This document shows positions 1-9,838 of a stretch of 38,837 nucleotides of DNA, piece after piece; positions within the stretch are counted from its first letter, which is position 1; every line of letters starts with the position of its first letter. Below the pieces are notes generated by a model. The model did not search any database. It was not told the origin of the DNA and worked only from the letters and a program-made list of their open reading frames with translations. Made by a program: the position numbers and the translations under genes. This stretch comes from Thermoanaerobaculia bacterium (GTDB lineage Bacteria > Acidobacteriota > Thermoanaerobaculia > Multivoradales > JAGPDF01), in assembly GCA_019911865.1 (NCBI GenBank), contig JAIOJQ010000146.1, forward strand, positions 1 to 38,837, in the 5' to 3' direction.

Positions 1-255
1 AACCCGTCGCCGGCGTGGTCGTGATCGCGGTCGTGATCGTCATCGCCGCCGCCCGCCCCATGGGCAAAGACCGCCGCGCGGCGCGCGGGCAGCCGTGTCG
101 TGCCCGGCGCATCGAAGAGCGCCACCACCCGCGCGCCCCCCGCCAGCGTCGCGATCGCGCCATCGAGCCAGGGCGCGAGACCGCCGCCCTGCACGAAGAC
201 GAGACCGGCCTCCTGGAGCGCCGCCGCCTCGCTCGGGCGCTGGACTTGGGACCCC
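1..255 (-). pseudogene. Fragment of a zinc/manganese ABC transporter substrate-binding protein (ZnuA/TroA-like), truncated at the window edge and lacking its N-terminus
   Basis: Minus-strand reading: SEAAALQEAGLVFVQGGGLAPWLDGAIATLAGGARVVALFDAPGTTRLPARRAAVFAHGAGGGDDDHDRDHDHAGDG. This has the ZnuA pattern (LxPWLD, then a His/Asp-rich loop). The frame meets a stop upstream, so no N-terminal part is present. Confidence 0.55.
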
Positions 256-312
256 TCCCCCCTCGCCCACCCGCTCTACCTGCGTCCGGCTGCCGTGACC
301 CCGGTCCGATGA
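256..312 (+). CDS. C-terminal tail of a TsaB-like protein (partial)
   Basis: Reads PSPLAHPLYLRPAAVTPVR*. The PLYLR tail is typical of TsaB, and the stop overlaps the rimI start (ATGA), matching the common tsaB-rimI arrangement. Very short. Confidence 0.35.
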   Translation, partial: SPLAHPLYLRPAAVTPVR

Positions 313-785
313 CCGTTCCGCTGCCGCTCACCTTCCGTCGCGCCGGACCGGCCGACGCGGTGCCCCTCGCAGAGCTGGAGACCGCCTGCTTCTCTCCCGC
401 CTGGAGCGCGGCCGAGCTCACCTCGCACCTCGCGTCGGCGAGCTGGCTGGCCTGGCTCGCCGAGGCGGGGAACGAGCCGGTCGCTTACGCGCTCTTCCTA
501 GCCCTGCCCGGCGAGGTCGAGCTGCTGCGCGTCGGTGTACCGCCAGCCCGGCGCGCGCGGGGCCTCGCGACCCGCCTCCTCGCCCGGGCTTGCGACGAGC
601 TCGTTGCGGCGGGACGAGCGAGCGTCCACCTCGAGGTCCGGCCGGACAACGTCGCCGCTCTGGCGCTCTATCGCCGACTGGGATTCACCCTCGCGGGCCG
701 CCGGCCGCGCTACTACGCCGACGGCGCCGACGCCCTGCTGCTGCGGCGTGATGCGACGGCTCGCCACGCGCCCGCGGGCGGTTGA
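309..785 (+). CDS. rimI: Ribosomal-protein-alanine N-acetyltransferase (GNAT)
   Basis: ATG at 309. GNAT motifs: LRVGVPPARRARGLATRLL and LEVRPDNVAALALYRRLGFTLAGRRPRYYADGADALLL. Confidence 0.8.
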   Translation: MTVPLPLTFRRAGPADAVPLAELETACFSPAWSAAELTSHLASASWLAWLAEAGNEPVAYALFLALPGEVELLRVGVPPARRARGLATRLLARACDELVAAGRASVHLEVRPDNVAALALYRRLGFTLAGRRPRYYADGADALLLRRDATARHAPAGG

Positions 786-810
786 GACCGGCAGGTCGTG
801 GTGCTAGGGT
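782..810 (+). promoter_or_regulatory. Weak sigma70-like promoter candidate TTGAGA-N17-TAGGGT
   Basis: -35 at 782-787 and -10 at 805-810 with a 17-bp spacer; GGTCGC-T-GCGACC inverted repeat at 808-820. Upstream of the small ORF at 859. Confidence 0.25.
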
Positions 811-858
811 CGCTGCGACCTACCTGCCGTACGCCACGAACCGGAAGGGGGCGGACAA

Positions 859-1089
859 ATGCCGAATCACGACGACCTCAGGAACGAGCTGCTGCGGACG
901 CATCTCGACTACAAGCGTCTGCACGACGAACACCGGCAGTGCGAGCAGCGCCTCGCCGAGCTGGGAACCCGGTCGCTGCTCGGTCCCGAGGACGAGGTGG
1001 AAGAGAAGCGGCTGAAGATTCACAAGCTCGCGTTGAAGGATCAGATGGAGGAGATCCTCCGCGAGCAGGGCACCGGCGCGCCGGTCTGA
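859..1089 (+). CDS. Small YdcH/DUF465-like coiled-coil protein
   Basis: 76 aa: MPNHDDLRNELLRTHLDYKRLHDEHRQCEQRLAEL...EVEEKRLKIHKLALKDQMEEILRE. The DUF465 signature is a register of H, L and K residues ending in LKD.ME.I. Confidence 0.75.
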   Translation: MPNHDDLRNELLRTHLDYKRLHDEHRQCEQRLAELGTRSLLGPEDEVEEKRLKIHKLALKDQMEEILREQGTGAPV

Positions 1090-1115
1090 CCGGCACCGGG
1101 CGCCCTTCTTTTCGC

Positions 1116-1775
1116 ATGCGATTCGCCAAGGAGGCCTGGCCGTTCGTCGTCCCGTTCCTCCTCGCGGGCGGTGCACTCCTCGCGTTCCGCCGCCCTCTCT
1201 GGGGCGGCATCGCGCTCTTGGTCGGATTCCTCGTCCTCCTCTTCTTTCGCGACCCCGCCCGGCGTTTCGATGGTCCGGCCGAGGTCGCCATCGCTCCGGC
1301 CGACGGCAGGATCACGGAGATCAAGGTCGTCGAGGACTCCGAGATCGGACCCGGCCGCCACCTGCGCATCGTCACCTTTCTGTCGGTGTTCGACGTGCAT
1401 GTCCAGCGCTGCCCGGTCGGCGGGACCATCGTCCATTCCGAGTTGCGCCGCGGCCTCAAGCTGGCGGCCTTCAACCCCGATGTCGGCGAGAAGAACGAAG
1501 GGCACACCAACGTCTTTCGCCTCGCCGACGGCAGCCGCGTCGGCGTCCGCCAGCTGGCCGGCCTGATCGCCCGCCGGGTCGTCTCCTGGATCGGCGCCGG
1601 CCAGGTGCTGCGGCGCGGCGACCCGCTCGGGGTGATCAAGTTCGGCTCGCGGGTGGACCTCTTCGTTCCCGAAGGGTGGGAGCCGCTGGTGCGGGTCGGC
1701 GACCGGGTGCGCAACGGCGAGACGCCGATGGCGCGCCCCCGCCCGGCTGCCACCGCCGCGGAGGGAGCTCCATGA
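1116..1775 (+). CDS. psd: Phosphatidylserine decarboxylase proenzyme (archaetidylserine decarboxylase-like short form)
   Basis: VAIAPADGRITEIKVVED, FLSVFDVHVQRCPVGG and GDPLGVIKFGSRVDLFVP (self-cleavage region). Stop overlaps the pssA start. Confidence 0.85.
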   Translation: MRFAKEAWPFVVPFLLAGGALLAFRRPLWGGIALLVGFLVLLFFRDPARRFDGPAEVAIAPADGRITEIKVVEDSEIGPGRHLRIVTFLSVFDVHVQRCPVGGTIVHSELRRGLKLAAFNPDVGEKNEGHTNVFRLADGSRVGVRQLAGLIARRVVSWIGAGQVLRRGDPLGVIKFGSRVDLFVPEGWEPLVRVGDRVRNGETPMARPRPAATAAEGAP

Positions 1776-2551
1776 CGGCCCCACCCGGAACCACCACGCC
1801 CGCCGCGCGCCGGCGCGTCGGCGCCTACCTCCTGCCGAGCCTGTTCACCATCGGCAACATCTATCTCGGCCTCGTCGCCGTGATCCTGGCGCTCGACGGT
1901 CGCTACGGGCGGGCCGGCTTCTGCATCCTGCTGGCCGCCGTACTCGACTTCCTCGACGGCAAGATCGCCCGGCTGACCGGCACCGAAAGCGATTTCGGGC
2001 GCGAGTTCGACTCGCTCGCGGACGTGCTGACCTTCGGCATGTCACCGGCGCTCTGCGCCTGGGCCTGGGGGCTGCACGAGCTCGGCCGCGCCGGCTGGCT
2101 GGTGCCGCTGTTCTACGTCGTCTGCACGGCTACCCGCCTCGCCCGCTTCAACGTGCAGACGACTCGCGTCGACAGCCGCTGGTTCGTCGGCCTGCCGTCG
2201 CCCGCTGCAGCCGGGACGATCGCCTCCTTCCTGCTCGTCGGCGCCGTGCGCGACTGGCGGCCGTGGACCAACGCGACGATGGCGATCGGCCTGGTGATTC
2301 TCGGCCTGCTGATGGTCTCCACTTTCCGTTTCTGGAGTCTCAAGGCGCTCGACTTTCGACGCAGTCGCAGCTATCGCAAGTTGTTGCCCCTGGCAGCGCT
2401 GATCCTGTTGCTCGCCTTCCGGCCGGAAGTCTTCTTCCCCGGTCTGGCGGTCGCCTATGCCGCGTCCGGTCCCCTGCTCTGGCTCTTCGGCCGCTTCTCC
2501 TCGCCGGCCCGCGTCACCCCCCACTCCAATCCGCCGGCGGACGCGCCGTGA
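1772..2551 (+). CDS. pssA: CDP-diacylglycerol--serine O-phosphatidyltransferase
   Basis: CDP-alcohol phosphatidyltransferase motif DFLDGKIARLTGTESDFGREFDSLADVLTFG; multiple TM helices; ATGA overlap with psd. Confidence 0.9.
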   Translation: MTAPPGTTTPAARRRVGAYLLPSLFTIGNIYLGLVAVILALDGRYGRAGFCILLAAVLDFLDGKIARLTGTESDFGREFDSLADVLTFGMSPALCAWAWGLHELGRAGWLVPLFYVVCTATRLARFNVQTTRVDSRWFVGLPSPAAAGTIASFLLVGAVRDWRPWTNATMAIGLVILGLLMVSTFRFWSLKALDFRRSRSYRKLLPLAALILLLAFRPEVFFPGLAVAYAASGPLLWLFGRFSSPARVTPHSNPPADAP

Positions 2552-3510
2552 AGACAGTCGCCGTCGTCCATCCGACTTCGCTGCTCGGCAAGGAACTGCG
2601 CCAGCGGCTCGCGGCCCGATCCGAACTGGTCCGCGACCTGCGCCTCCTGTCGGACGACGAAGAGGAGATCGGTCAGCTGACCGAGGCGGCCGGCGCCGCC
2701 GCTTTCGTCGGGCGGCTCGACGCCGATGCGCTCGCCGACGTCGAGCTCGTCTTCTTCTGCGGCGCCGCGGACGGCGACCGCGAGGCACTCGCCGGACTGC
2801 CGCGTGGCGCGGTGGCCGTCCTGCTCGTCGACGGGTCGACCGCGGACGGGCTCCCGGCGGCCGTGGCAGGGGTGCGCGAGGACCTGCTCGCCGGACACGA
2901 CCGGGTGGTCGCGCCGCCCGCCGAGGTGGTGCTGGTGGCGACTCTCGCCGGCGCGCTCGCCGCTTTCGAGCTGCGGCGCGTCGACGGCACGGTCTTCGCC
3001 CCGGTCTCCGAACAGGGCGAGGGCGGCATCGACGAGCTGTTCGAGCAGACGCGTCGCATCCTCGCCTTCGAGGGAGCACCGAAACCGAAACTGTTCCCGG
3101 CGCAGATCGCCTTCAATCTCCTGCCGTCGGCGCGCGACGCGGCGGGCGTCGAAGCAGCGGTCCGCCAGGCGCTCGGCGACGCCTGCCCGATCAGCCTCCA
3201 GCTTCTCCAGGGCGGCGTGTTCCACGGCGTCGCCGCGTCCCTGCGCGTCGAGCTCGGTCGCGACGCCAGCGTCGCCGAGGTTCGCAAGGCGCTCGGCCGG
3301 GCGCGCGCCGTCACTCTGGCGCGCGACGCGCGCCGTGTCGGACCGGTCGGCGTCGCCGGCGACGAGAAGATCTCGGTCGGTGAAGTGCGCGCTGCCGGAG
3401 CCCCGGGCGCTTTCTGGATCTGGGCCGCGATGGACAACCTCGTGCGGGGCGGCGCGCTCAACGCCATCGAAGCCGCCGAAGCACTGCTGCGCGCCGGCCG
3501 CCCGAGCTGA
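2548..3510 (+). CDS. Aspartate-semialdehyde dehydrogenase-like protein, probably catalytically inactive
   Basis: GTG start overlaps the pssA stop. [22 protein letters not shown]-terminus; IAFNLLP and [23 protein letters not shown] are Asd-like. The active-site Cys segment reads [14 protein letters not shown]. Confidence 0.65.
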   Translation: MKTVAVVHPTSLLGKELRQRLAARSELVRDLRLLSDDEEEIGQLTEAAGAAAFVGRLDADALADVELVFFCGAADGDREALAGLPRGAVAVLLVDGSTADGLPAAVAGVREDLLAGHDRVVAPPAEVVLVATLAGALAAFELRRVDGTVFAPVSEQGEGGIDELFEQTRRILAFEGAPKPKLFPAQIAFNLLPSARDAAGVEAAVRQALGDACPISLQLLQGGVFHGVAASLRVELGRDASVAEVRKALGRARAVTLARDARRVGPVGVAGDEKISVGEVRAAGAPGAFWIWAAMDNLVRGGALNAIEAAEALLRAGRPS

Positions 3511-3685
3511 GGCCGCTTCAGCCTGCGGCGCCCGGCGCGGTAACCCCGGTCCGTTGCGCGACAGGTAGTGGCCGGCCGGGATCGGTTTCCGGGCGATCGC
3601 TCGGCGCCGCCACCGGATTCTCTTGCAGCCCATCCAGCGTCGTCGCTGCCGCTCGGCCTCCCTATCTTCTCCAGCCGTGCGTGCG

Positions 3686-3721
3686 GTCGCGGAATCGCGA
3701 CTGGGACGCGATTGTTATAGT
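3686..3721 (+). promoter_or_regulatory. Possible promoter/operator upstream of trxB
   Basis: Perfect inverted repeat GTCGCG-GAAT-CGCGAC (3686-3701) followed by TATAGT (3716-3721). No convincing -35. Confidence 0.3.
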
Positions 3722-3788
3722 CCCCGGGCGCGTTGGCAGCAGGCACACTCGGCGCGCGCCCGCAGCCCGGACAGGAGCGTATTTCCGC

Positions 3789-4748
3789 ATGGCGACCCCG
3801 CAGAGCAGCGCCGTCCCCCACCACTCCCTCGTCATTCTCGGCTCCGGCCCGGCCGGACTCACCGCGGCGCTCTACGCCGCCCGCGCCGGTCTCGCGCCGC
3901 TGGTCTTCGAGGGAGCTCAGCCCGGCGGCCAGCTGACCATCACCACCGAGGTCGAGAACTACCCCGGCTTCGTCGAGGCGATCCAGGGTCCCGAGCTGAT
4001 CGAGCGCATGCGCGAACAGGCGCGCCGCTTCGGCGCCGAGGTCCGCTTCGAGACGATCGCCCGGGTCGAGCTCGGGCAGCACCCCTTCCGCCTCGAGAAC
4101 GACGAGGGCAAGGCGGTCACCGCCGAGGCGCTGATCCTCGCCACCGGGGCCCGCGCCAAGCTGCTCGGCCTGCCTTCGGAAGCCGAGCTGATGGGCTATG
4201 GCGTGTCCGCCTGCGCCACCTGCGACGGCTTCTTCTTCAAGGGCAAGGAGGTCGCGGTGGTCGGCGGCGGCGACACCGCGGTCGAAGAAGCGACCTACCT
4301 GACCCGCTTCGCCAGCAAGGTGACGCTGATTCATCGGCGCGACGAGCTGCGCGCCTCGAAGATCATGCAGGAGCGAGCGCGCAAGAATCCGAAGATCGAG
4401 TTCGCCTGGAACTCAGAGGTCGTCGAGGTGCTCGGCACGCGCGAAGAGGGGGTGCGCGGTCTGCGCCTGCGCGACACGCAGAATGGCAGCGAGCGCGAGC
4501 TCGCCGTGCAGGGGTTCTTCGTCGCCATCGGCCATGAGCCGAACACGCGCCTCTTCCAGGGCCAGCTGGCGATGAACGAGGTCGGCTACCTCGAGGTCGC
4601 CGAGCCGAGCACGCGCACGGCGATTCCGGGCGTCTTCGCCGCCGGCGACGTCGCCGACCCGAGCTATCGCCAGGCGGTGACCGCCGCCGGCTCCGGCTGC
4701 AAGGCGGCGATCGACGCCGAGCGCTGGCTCGAAGCGCGGCACGGATGA
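3789..4748 (+). CDS. trxB: Thioredoxin-disulfide reductase
   Basis: [25 protein letters not shown], redox [42 protein letters not shown] and [34 protein letters not shown]. Confidence 0.95.
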   Translation: MATPQSSAVPHHSLVILGSGPAGLTAALYAARAGLAPLVFEGAQPGGQLTITTEVENYPGFVEAIQGPELIERMREQARRFGAEVRFETIARVELGQHPFRLENDEGKAVTAEALILATGARAKLLGLPSEAELMGYGVSACATCDGFFFKGKEVAVVGGGDTAVEEATYLTRFASKVTLIHRRDELRASKIMQERARKNPKIEFAWNSEVVEVLGTREEGVRGLRLRDTQNGSERELAVQGFFVAIGHEPNTRLFQGQLAMNEVGYLEVAEPSTRTAIPGVFAAGDVADPSYRQAVTAAGSGCKAAIDAERWLEARHG

Positions 4749-6247
4749 GCGCCCCGGCGAAGACGCTCGGCGAGCTCGTCCGCGCCGGTTACCAGCCGCG
4801 CACGGTACGCGCCGAGATCCGCGCCAACCTGATCGCCAAGCTGCGCGCCGGCGAGACGCTCTTTCCCGGCATCCTCGGCTACGACCGGACGGTGATTCCG
4901 GGCGTCGTCAACGCCCTGCTCGCCGGCCACGATCTGCTCCTGCTCGGACTGCGCGGCCAGGCGAAGACCCGGATCCTGCGCGCGCTGGTCGATTTCCTCG
5001 ACCCGGAAATCCCGGAGCTCGAGGGGAGCGAGATCCACGACGACCCGCTCGCGCCGGTTTCGACCTGGGGGCAGCGGCTGGTGGCCGAGGCCGGCGACGA
5101 CGCGCCGGTCGCCTGGCTCCCCCGCTCGGAGCGCTATCGCGAGAAGCTGGCGACGCCCGACGTCTCGATCGCCGACCTGCTCGGCGACATCGACCCGATC
5201 AAGGCGGCGACCCGGCGGCTGACCTACGCCGACCCCGAGGTCATCCACTTCGGCATCGTGCCGCGCACCAACCGCGGCATCTTCGCGATCAACGAGCTGC
5301 CCGACCTCGCGCCGCGCATCCAGGTCGGCCTGCTCAACCTGCTCGAGGAGCGTGACCTCCAGATCCGCGGCTTCCCGGTGCGGTTGCCGCTCGACCTGCT
5401 GTTCGCCTTCTCGGCCAACCCCGAGGACTACACCAACCGCGGCACCATCATCACGCCGCTCAAGGACCGTATCGCCTCGCAGATCCTCACCCACTACCCG
5501 CCGGACGTGGCGCTCGCCGCGCAGATCACCGCGCAGGAGGCCTGGGTCGAACGCGACGACGGTCCGCAGGTCGTGGTTCCGGACTTCGTGCGCGAGCTGA
5601 TCGAGGAGATCTCGGTCGCGGCGCGCGAGAGCGAGCTGGTCGACCAGTCCTCGGGCGTCTCGGCGCGCGTCGCGATCGCCGCGATCGAGCTGCTGGTCTC
5701 GAACCTCGAGCGCCGGGCGCTCGCGATCGGCGACTCTCCGGTCTGGCCGCGCGTCTGCGACCTGCCGCCGCTGGCGCCGGCCATCACCGGCAAGCTCGAG
5801 ATGGTCTACGAGGGCGAGCAGCAGGGGCCGGAGCTGGTGGTCAGGAAGCTGGTCGGCAACGCCTGCGCGAAGCTCGCCGGGCGCAAGCTGCCGGAGATCG
5901 GCCGCGAGGCCGGCTCGGGCAGCGATGACGACAGCGGTCCGTGGGCGCCGATCCTCGCCTGGTTCGCGGCCGGCAACGAGCTCTCGGTCTCCGACGAGAC
6001 TCCGTTCGAGCAGCACGAACTGGAGCTCGCCCGCGTGCCCGGCCTCGCCGGCCTGGTTGCGGAGCTCGGCGCGACGCGCGGAGAGCGCGCCTTCTGGGCG
6101 GAGCTCGCGCTCGAGGCGCTGCACCAGGCGGTGAAGGTCGCGCGCCAGGACCTCGACAGCCGCGTCAGCTACAAGGAGCTGCTCCGCTTCCAGCTGCTCA
6201 AGCCGCCGGTGCACCGCGGCCCGCGGCGCAGCGGCGACGCGAACTGA
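4745..6247 (+). CDS. MoxR/Mg-chelatase-like AAA+ ATPase
   Basis: Walker A-like [75 protein letters not shown] overlap with trxB; VWA gene directly downstream. Confidence 0.85.
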   Translation: MSAPAKTLGELVRAGYQPRTVRAEIRANLIAKLRAGETLFPGILGYDRTVIPGVVNALLAGHDLLLLGLRGQAKTRILRALVDFLDPEIPELEGSEIHDDPLAPVSTWGQRLVAEAGDDAPVAWLPRSERYREKLATPDVSIADLLGDIDPIKAATRRLTYADPEVIHFGIVPRTNRGIFAINELPDLAPRIQVGLLNLLEERDLQIRGFPVRLPLDLLFAFSANPEDYTNRGTIITPLKDRIASQILTHYPPDVALAAQITAQEAWVERDDGPQVVVPDFVRELIEEISVAARESELVDQSSGVSARVAIAAIELLVSNLERRALAIGDSPVWPRVCDLPPLAPAITGKLEMVYEGEQQGPELVVRKLVGNACAKLAGRKLPEIGREAGSGSDDDSGPWAPILAWFAAGNELSVSDETPFEQHELELARVPGLAGLVAELGATRGERAFWAELALEALHQAVKVARQDLDSRVSYKELLRFQLLKPPVHRGPRRSGDAN

Positions 6248-6249
6248 CC

Positions 6250-7338
6250 TTGCGCCACCGCTACCTGCATCTCGATCCCGAACTGCTCCAGTCGATCCTG
6301 GCCGGCATCGATCTGATGCGGATCTGGAACCATCTGGTGCTGGCGGCGGGCGGCGACCCCGATGAAGCGATGAGGTGGATGCGGTATCTGCAGGAGCAGG
6401 GGTACCTCGACCCCTCGCTCGACCTCGACGCCTTCTTCGACGAGCTCGAGCGCGAGCGGCTGATCGAGCGCGACGAGGAGGGGGCGCGAGTGCTCACCGG
6501 CTCGGGCGAGCGCAAGATCCGGCGCGGCGCGCTCGAGGCGATCTTCTCGAATCTCCGGAAAGGGGACGCCGGGTACCACCCGGCGCGCTCCTCGGGCGAG
6601 GGGACCGAGCCGCTGCCGGAGACCCGCCCCTGGTCCTTCGGCGACGAGCTCCACCGCATTGACGGCCCGCGCTCGCTGGCCAACGCGATGAAGCGCTCGC
6701 AGGGCGAGCTCGAGCTGGCCGAGGAGGACCTCGAGGTCTTCGAGACCGAGCACCTGACCTCGTGCGCGACGGTGGTGGCGATCGACGTCTCTCACTCGAT
6801 GATCCTCTACGGCGAGGACCGGATCACGCCGGCGAAGACCGTCGCGCTGGCGCTCACGGAGCTGATCCGCACGACCTATCCGAAGGATTTCGTCGAGGTC
6901 ATCCGCTTCGGCGATCGCGCGGAGCGGATCCCCGACCGCGAGCTCCCCTACCTCGAGGCGGGGCCGTTCCACACCAACACGCGCGAGGCGCTGCAGCTCG
7001 GGCGCGCGATCCTGGAGCGCCGGAAGCAGCCGAACCGCCAGATCTTCCTGATCACCGACGGCAAGCCGTCGGCGATCACCGAGAACGGCAGGATCTACAA
7101 GAACCCGATGGGGCTCGACCTCAAGATCGTCAACAAGACGCTCGAAGAGGCCGACCAGTGCCGCCGGCAGCGGATCGTGATCACCACCTTCATGATCGCC
7201 ACCGACCCGTGGCTCCAGGAGTTCGTCGAGAAGCTGACCAGGGTCAACCGCGGCCGCGCCTACTTCGCCTCGCCCGACAACCTGGGCGAGTTCATCCTCA
7301 CCGACTACCTGCGCAACCGCCGGCGGCGGGTGCACTGA
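6250..7338 (+). CDS. VWA domain protein, partner of the upstream AAA+ ATPase
   Basis: MIDAS motif VVAIDVSHSMILYGEDRITPAKTVALALTELI; IFLITDGKPSAIT. The TTG start at 6250 is tentative. Confidence 0.8.
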   Translation: MRHRYLHLDPELLQSILAGIDLMRIWNHLVLAAGGDPDEAMRWMRYLQEQGYLDPSLDLDAFFDELERERLIERDEEGARVLTGSGERKIRRGALEAIFSNLRKGDAGYHPARSSGEGTEPLPETRPWSFGDELHRIDGPRSLANAMKRSQGELELAEEDLEVFETEHLTSCATVVAIDVSHSMILYGEDRITPAKTVALALTELIRTTYPKDFVEVIRFGDRAERIPDRELPYLEAGPFHTNTREALQLGRAILERRKQPNRQIFLITDGKPSAITENGRIYKNPMGLDLKIVNKTLEEADQCRRQRIVITTFMIATDPWLQEFVEKLTRVNRGRAYFASPDNLGEFILTDYLRNRRRRVH

Positions 7339-7417
7339 CCGGTACCGCGCTGCTACCGCCTCGGCACCCGCAGCGACGACGGGAGTAAGCTAAGGCTGCC
7401 GGAGAGGGAAGACGCCG

Positions 7418-7858
7418 ATGACCCGGGACGAACAGCAGCTGCAACTGCTCTCGATCTTCCACTACATCGTGGCCGGCCTGATCGGGCTCTTCTCGCTCTT
7501 CCCGGTGATCCACCTGGTGGTAGGGCTGGCGATGGCCTCCGGTGCCCTCGTCGAGCCGGGCGCCGAGCCGGGCGAGCGGATGTTCCAGGCGATGTTCGGC
7601 TGGTTCTTCTTCCTGGTGGCGCTGGCGATCATCCTCGTCGGCCTCTGCCTCGCCACCTGCCTGGCGCTCGCCGGCCGCTTTCTCGCCCGACGCGAGCGCT
7701 ACACGTTCTGCCTGGTCGCCGCCGGCGTCGCCTGCACCTTCTTCCCGTTCGGCACCGTGCTCGGCGTCTTCTCCCTCCTCGTGCTGCTGCGCGACAGCGT
7801 GCGCGCCGGCTTCGGTCAGCCCCCTTACGCTCCGGTCGCGGCGCCGCCGGCCGCCTGA
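7418..7858 (+). CDS. Small multi-pass membrane protein of unknown function
   Basis: MTRDEQQLQLLSIFHYIVAGLIGLFSLFPVIHLVVGL plus further hydrophobic segments; plausible upstream RBS (GGAGAGGGAAG). Confidence 0.7.
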   Translation: MTRDEQQLQLLSIFHYIVAGLIGLFSLFPVIHLVVGLAMASGALVEPGAEPGERMFQAMFGWFFFLVALAIILVGLCLATCLALAGRFLARRERYTFCLVAAGVACTFFPFGTVLGVFSLLVLLRDSVRAGFGQPPYAPVAAPPAA

Positions 7859-8056
7859 GTCCGACCCGGCTCGCGGCGAAAATCTGCCGCTGCCGGGCGC
7901 CGCCGCCGAAAGGTCACAAGGAGCCGAAAAGGAGAAGCTTTCGTGCCCCCCGAGTGGCATCATTCCCGTTCCGGAAGGCGCCCGTCGCCCCCGGGCGGCA
8001 GCTGCGCTCCACGGCGCCGGCTCCGGCCTGCCGGACGGACGAGAAGGAAGTCCCCC

Positions 8057-9838
8057 ATGAGGTTTCGAACCGACCGTCCCCCGCTCCCGGCTCTGCTCGC
8101 CATCCTCGTCTTCGCCGGCGTGCCGGCCGCCGGCCTCGCACAGGGCGTCGAGCCGGCCGGCACTCCGTTCGGCGAGCAGGTGGAGGTCGAGGTCGTCAAC
8201 GTCGACGTCGTGGTCACCGACCGCGACGGAAACCGGGTGACCGGGCTCGAGCGCGAGGATTTCGCGCTCTTCGTCGATGGCCAGCCGGTATCGATCGAGT
8301 ACTTCTACGGGCCCCCGGTCGCCGCCGCCCGCATGGCGATGCCGGCCCCGGCGTCGGCGCACGCGCCGACGCCCGGCGCCGCGCCGGAGATGGCTCCGGC
8401 CCTCACCGTCGTCTTCGTCGACCAGAGCGCACTCGAACGGCGGGTGCGCCGGGACACCCTCGCCGAGCTGCGGCAGTTCGCCGTTACGCGGCAGCCGGAC
8501 GAGCGCGTGATGGTGGCCGGATTCGAAGACGCCCTGCGCCTCTTCGCGGTGCCCACCGCCGAGGGTGCGGCGATCGAAACGGCGTTCCAGTCGCTCGCCG
8601 AGCTTCCTTCCCGCGGCTCCCTGGTGACCACCGAGCGCAACCGGCTCGAGCACGAGATTCGCGCCTTCGGCCGGGTCGGTCCGCTGGTGCGCTCCGCCGA
8701 GCAGCCGGAAAGCAACGTGCAGGCGATCCAGCGGCGCCAGGCGAGCGAGACCGAGCGGCTGCAGAGCGAGATCGAGAACTGGGCCGAGCGGGAGCTCGAT
8801 CGCCAGCGTCGTTCGCTGAGCGCCCTCTCCGACATCGTCGCCTCGCTCGCCGCGGTGCCCGGCCGCAAGTCGGCGCTGCTGGCCACCGCCGGTTTCGACG
8901 CCGAGCCGGCCCGCTTCCTGCTGCGGTTCCTCGCCCAGAAGACGAGCTACGACGCGTCGGTCTCGTCGATCCCGCGCGTCGCCGAGCTCGAGCAGCTCGC
9001 CGGGCAGCTCAACCGCGACTACGAGGATCTCGTCCACGCGGCGCAGAACGCCCGCGTCGCCTTCTACACCGTGGTGGCGCGCGAGCCGCCGCCGTCGCAC
9101 AACGCCGCCGAGTTCGCCAGCGCCGGGCGCGACCAGGAGAAGGCGCCGCCGCGCGACTTCGCGGCGGTCGAGCTGGCCTCGAGCGTCACCCGCCTGGCGG
9201 CGGCGACGGGCGGCCGGACTTTCGTGCTCGACGAAGCTCTCGATACCCGCCTCGGGGCGGTGCGCGACGACGCCCGGGCCCTCTACTCGCTCGGCTTCGC
9301 GACCGGGCCGGAGGCCGGCAGCCGGAATCACCGCATCGAAGTCCGTGTCCGCCGCGACGGGGTCGAGCTGCGGCATCGGGAGAGCTACCGCCGCCGCACC
9401 GCCGGCGAACGCCAGGAGGAGGCGCTGATGGCGGCGGCGACGCTCGGCGAAGTGTCCGACTCCGCCGGCCTGGTGCTCGACCTGGGCGAGGCCGTGCCGC
9501 TGGCCCGGCGCGACGACCGCTCGGTCGTCCAGCTGGCGATCCGCATCCCGCTCGCTTCGGTGGCGCTGGTGCCCGACGACGGCCACCGCCGCGGCAGCCT
9601 GAGGGTCCGCGTAGCGGTCTCCGACTCGCGCGGCGCGGTGATCTCGAACGACGACGCGCCGGTCGAGATCGCCATTCCCGAAGCCGATATCGATTCCGCC
9701 CTGGCGGGGGTCTGGGTGCACCGCGTCGAGTTGCGGCTGCTGCCGGGGCTGCATCGCGTCGCGGTGGTGGTCGCCGACGGCGGCGGCGACCTGGCGACCG
9801 CCGCGGTGCCGCTCGAAATCCCCCGCCCGGCGCCTTGA
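8057..9838 (+). CDS. Secreted VWFA-related protein (acidobacterial TIGR03436-like)
   Basis: Signal peptide followed by VEVEVVNVDVVVTDRDGNRVTGLEREDFALFVDGQPVSIEYF, the characteristic N-terminal block of acidobacterial VWFA-related proteins, and ALYSLGFATGPEAGSRNHRIEVRVRRDGVELRHRESY. Confidence 0.8.
   Translation: MRFRTDRPPLPALLAILVFAGVPAAGLAQGVEPAGTPFGEQVEVEVVNVDVVVTDRDGNRVTGLEREDFALFVDGQPVSIEYFYGPPVAAARMAMPAPASAHAPTPGAAPEMAPALTVVFVDQSALERRVRRDTLAELRQFAVTRQPDERVMVAGFEDALRLFAVPTAEGAAIETAFQSLAELPSRGSLVTTERNRLEHEIRAFGRVGPLVRSAEQPESNVQAIQRRQASETERLQSEIENWAERELDRQRRSLSALSDIVASLAAVPGRKSALLATAGFDAEPARFLLRFLAQKTSYDASVSSIPRVAELEQLAGQLNRDYEDLVHAAQNARVAFYTVVAREPPPSHNAAEFASAGRDQEKAPPRDFAAVELASSVTRLAAATGGRTFVLDEALDTRLGAVRDDARALYSLGFATGPEAGSRNHRIEVRVRRDGVELRHRESYRRRTAGERQEEALMAAATLGEVSDSAGLVLDLGEAVPLARRDDRSVVQLAIRIPLASVALVPDDGHRRGSLRVRVAVSDSRGAVISNDDAPVEIAIPEADIDSALAGVWVHRVELRLLPGLHRVAVVVADGGGDLATAAVPLEIPRPAP

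Noticed and set aside
7298-9754. 818-aa minus-strand ORF
   Set aside because: Antisense to the clearly coding VWFA-related gene; composition is typical of a shadow frame.
8057-9838. VWFA-related secreted protein as part of the benzoyl-CoA system
   Set aside because: Such proteins are abundant in acidobacterial genomes and it lies upstream of the operon's own promoter; proximity alone is not evidence.
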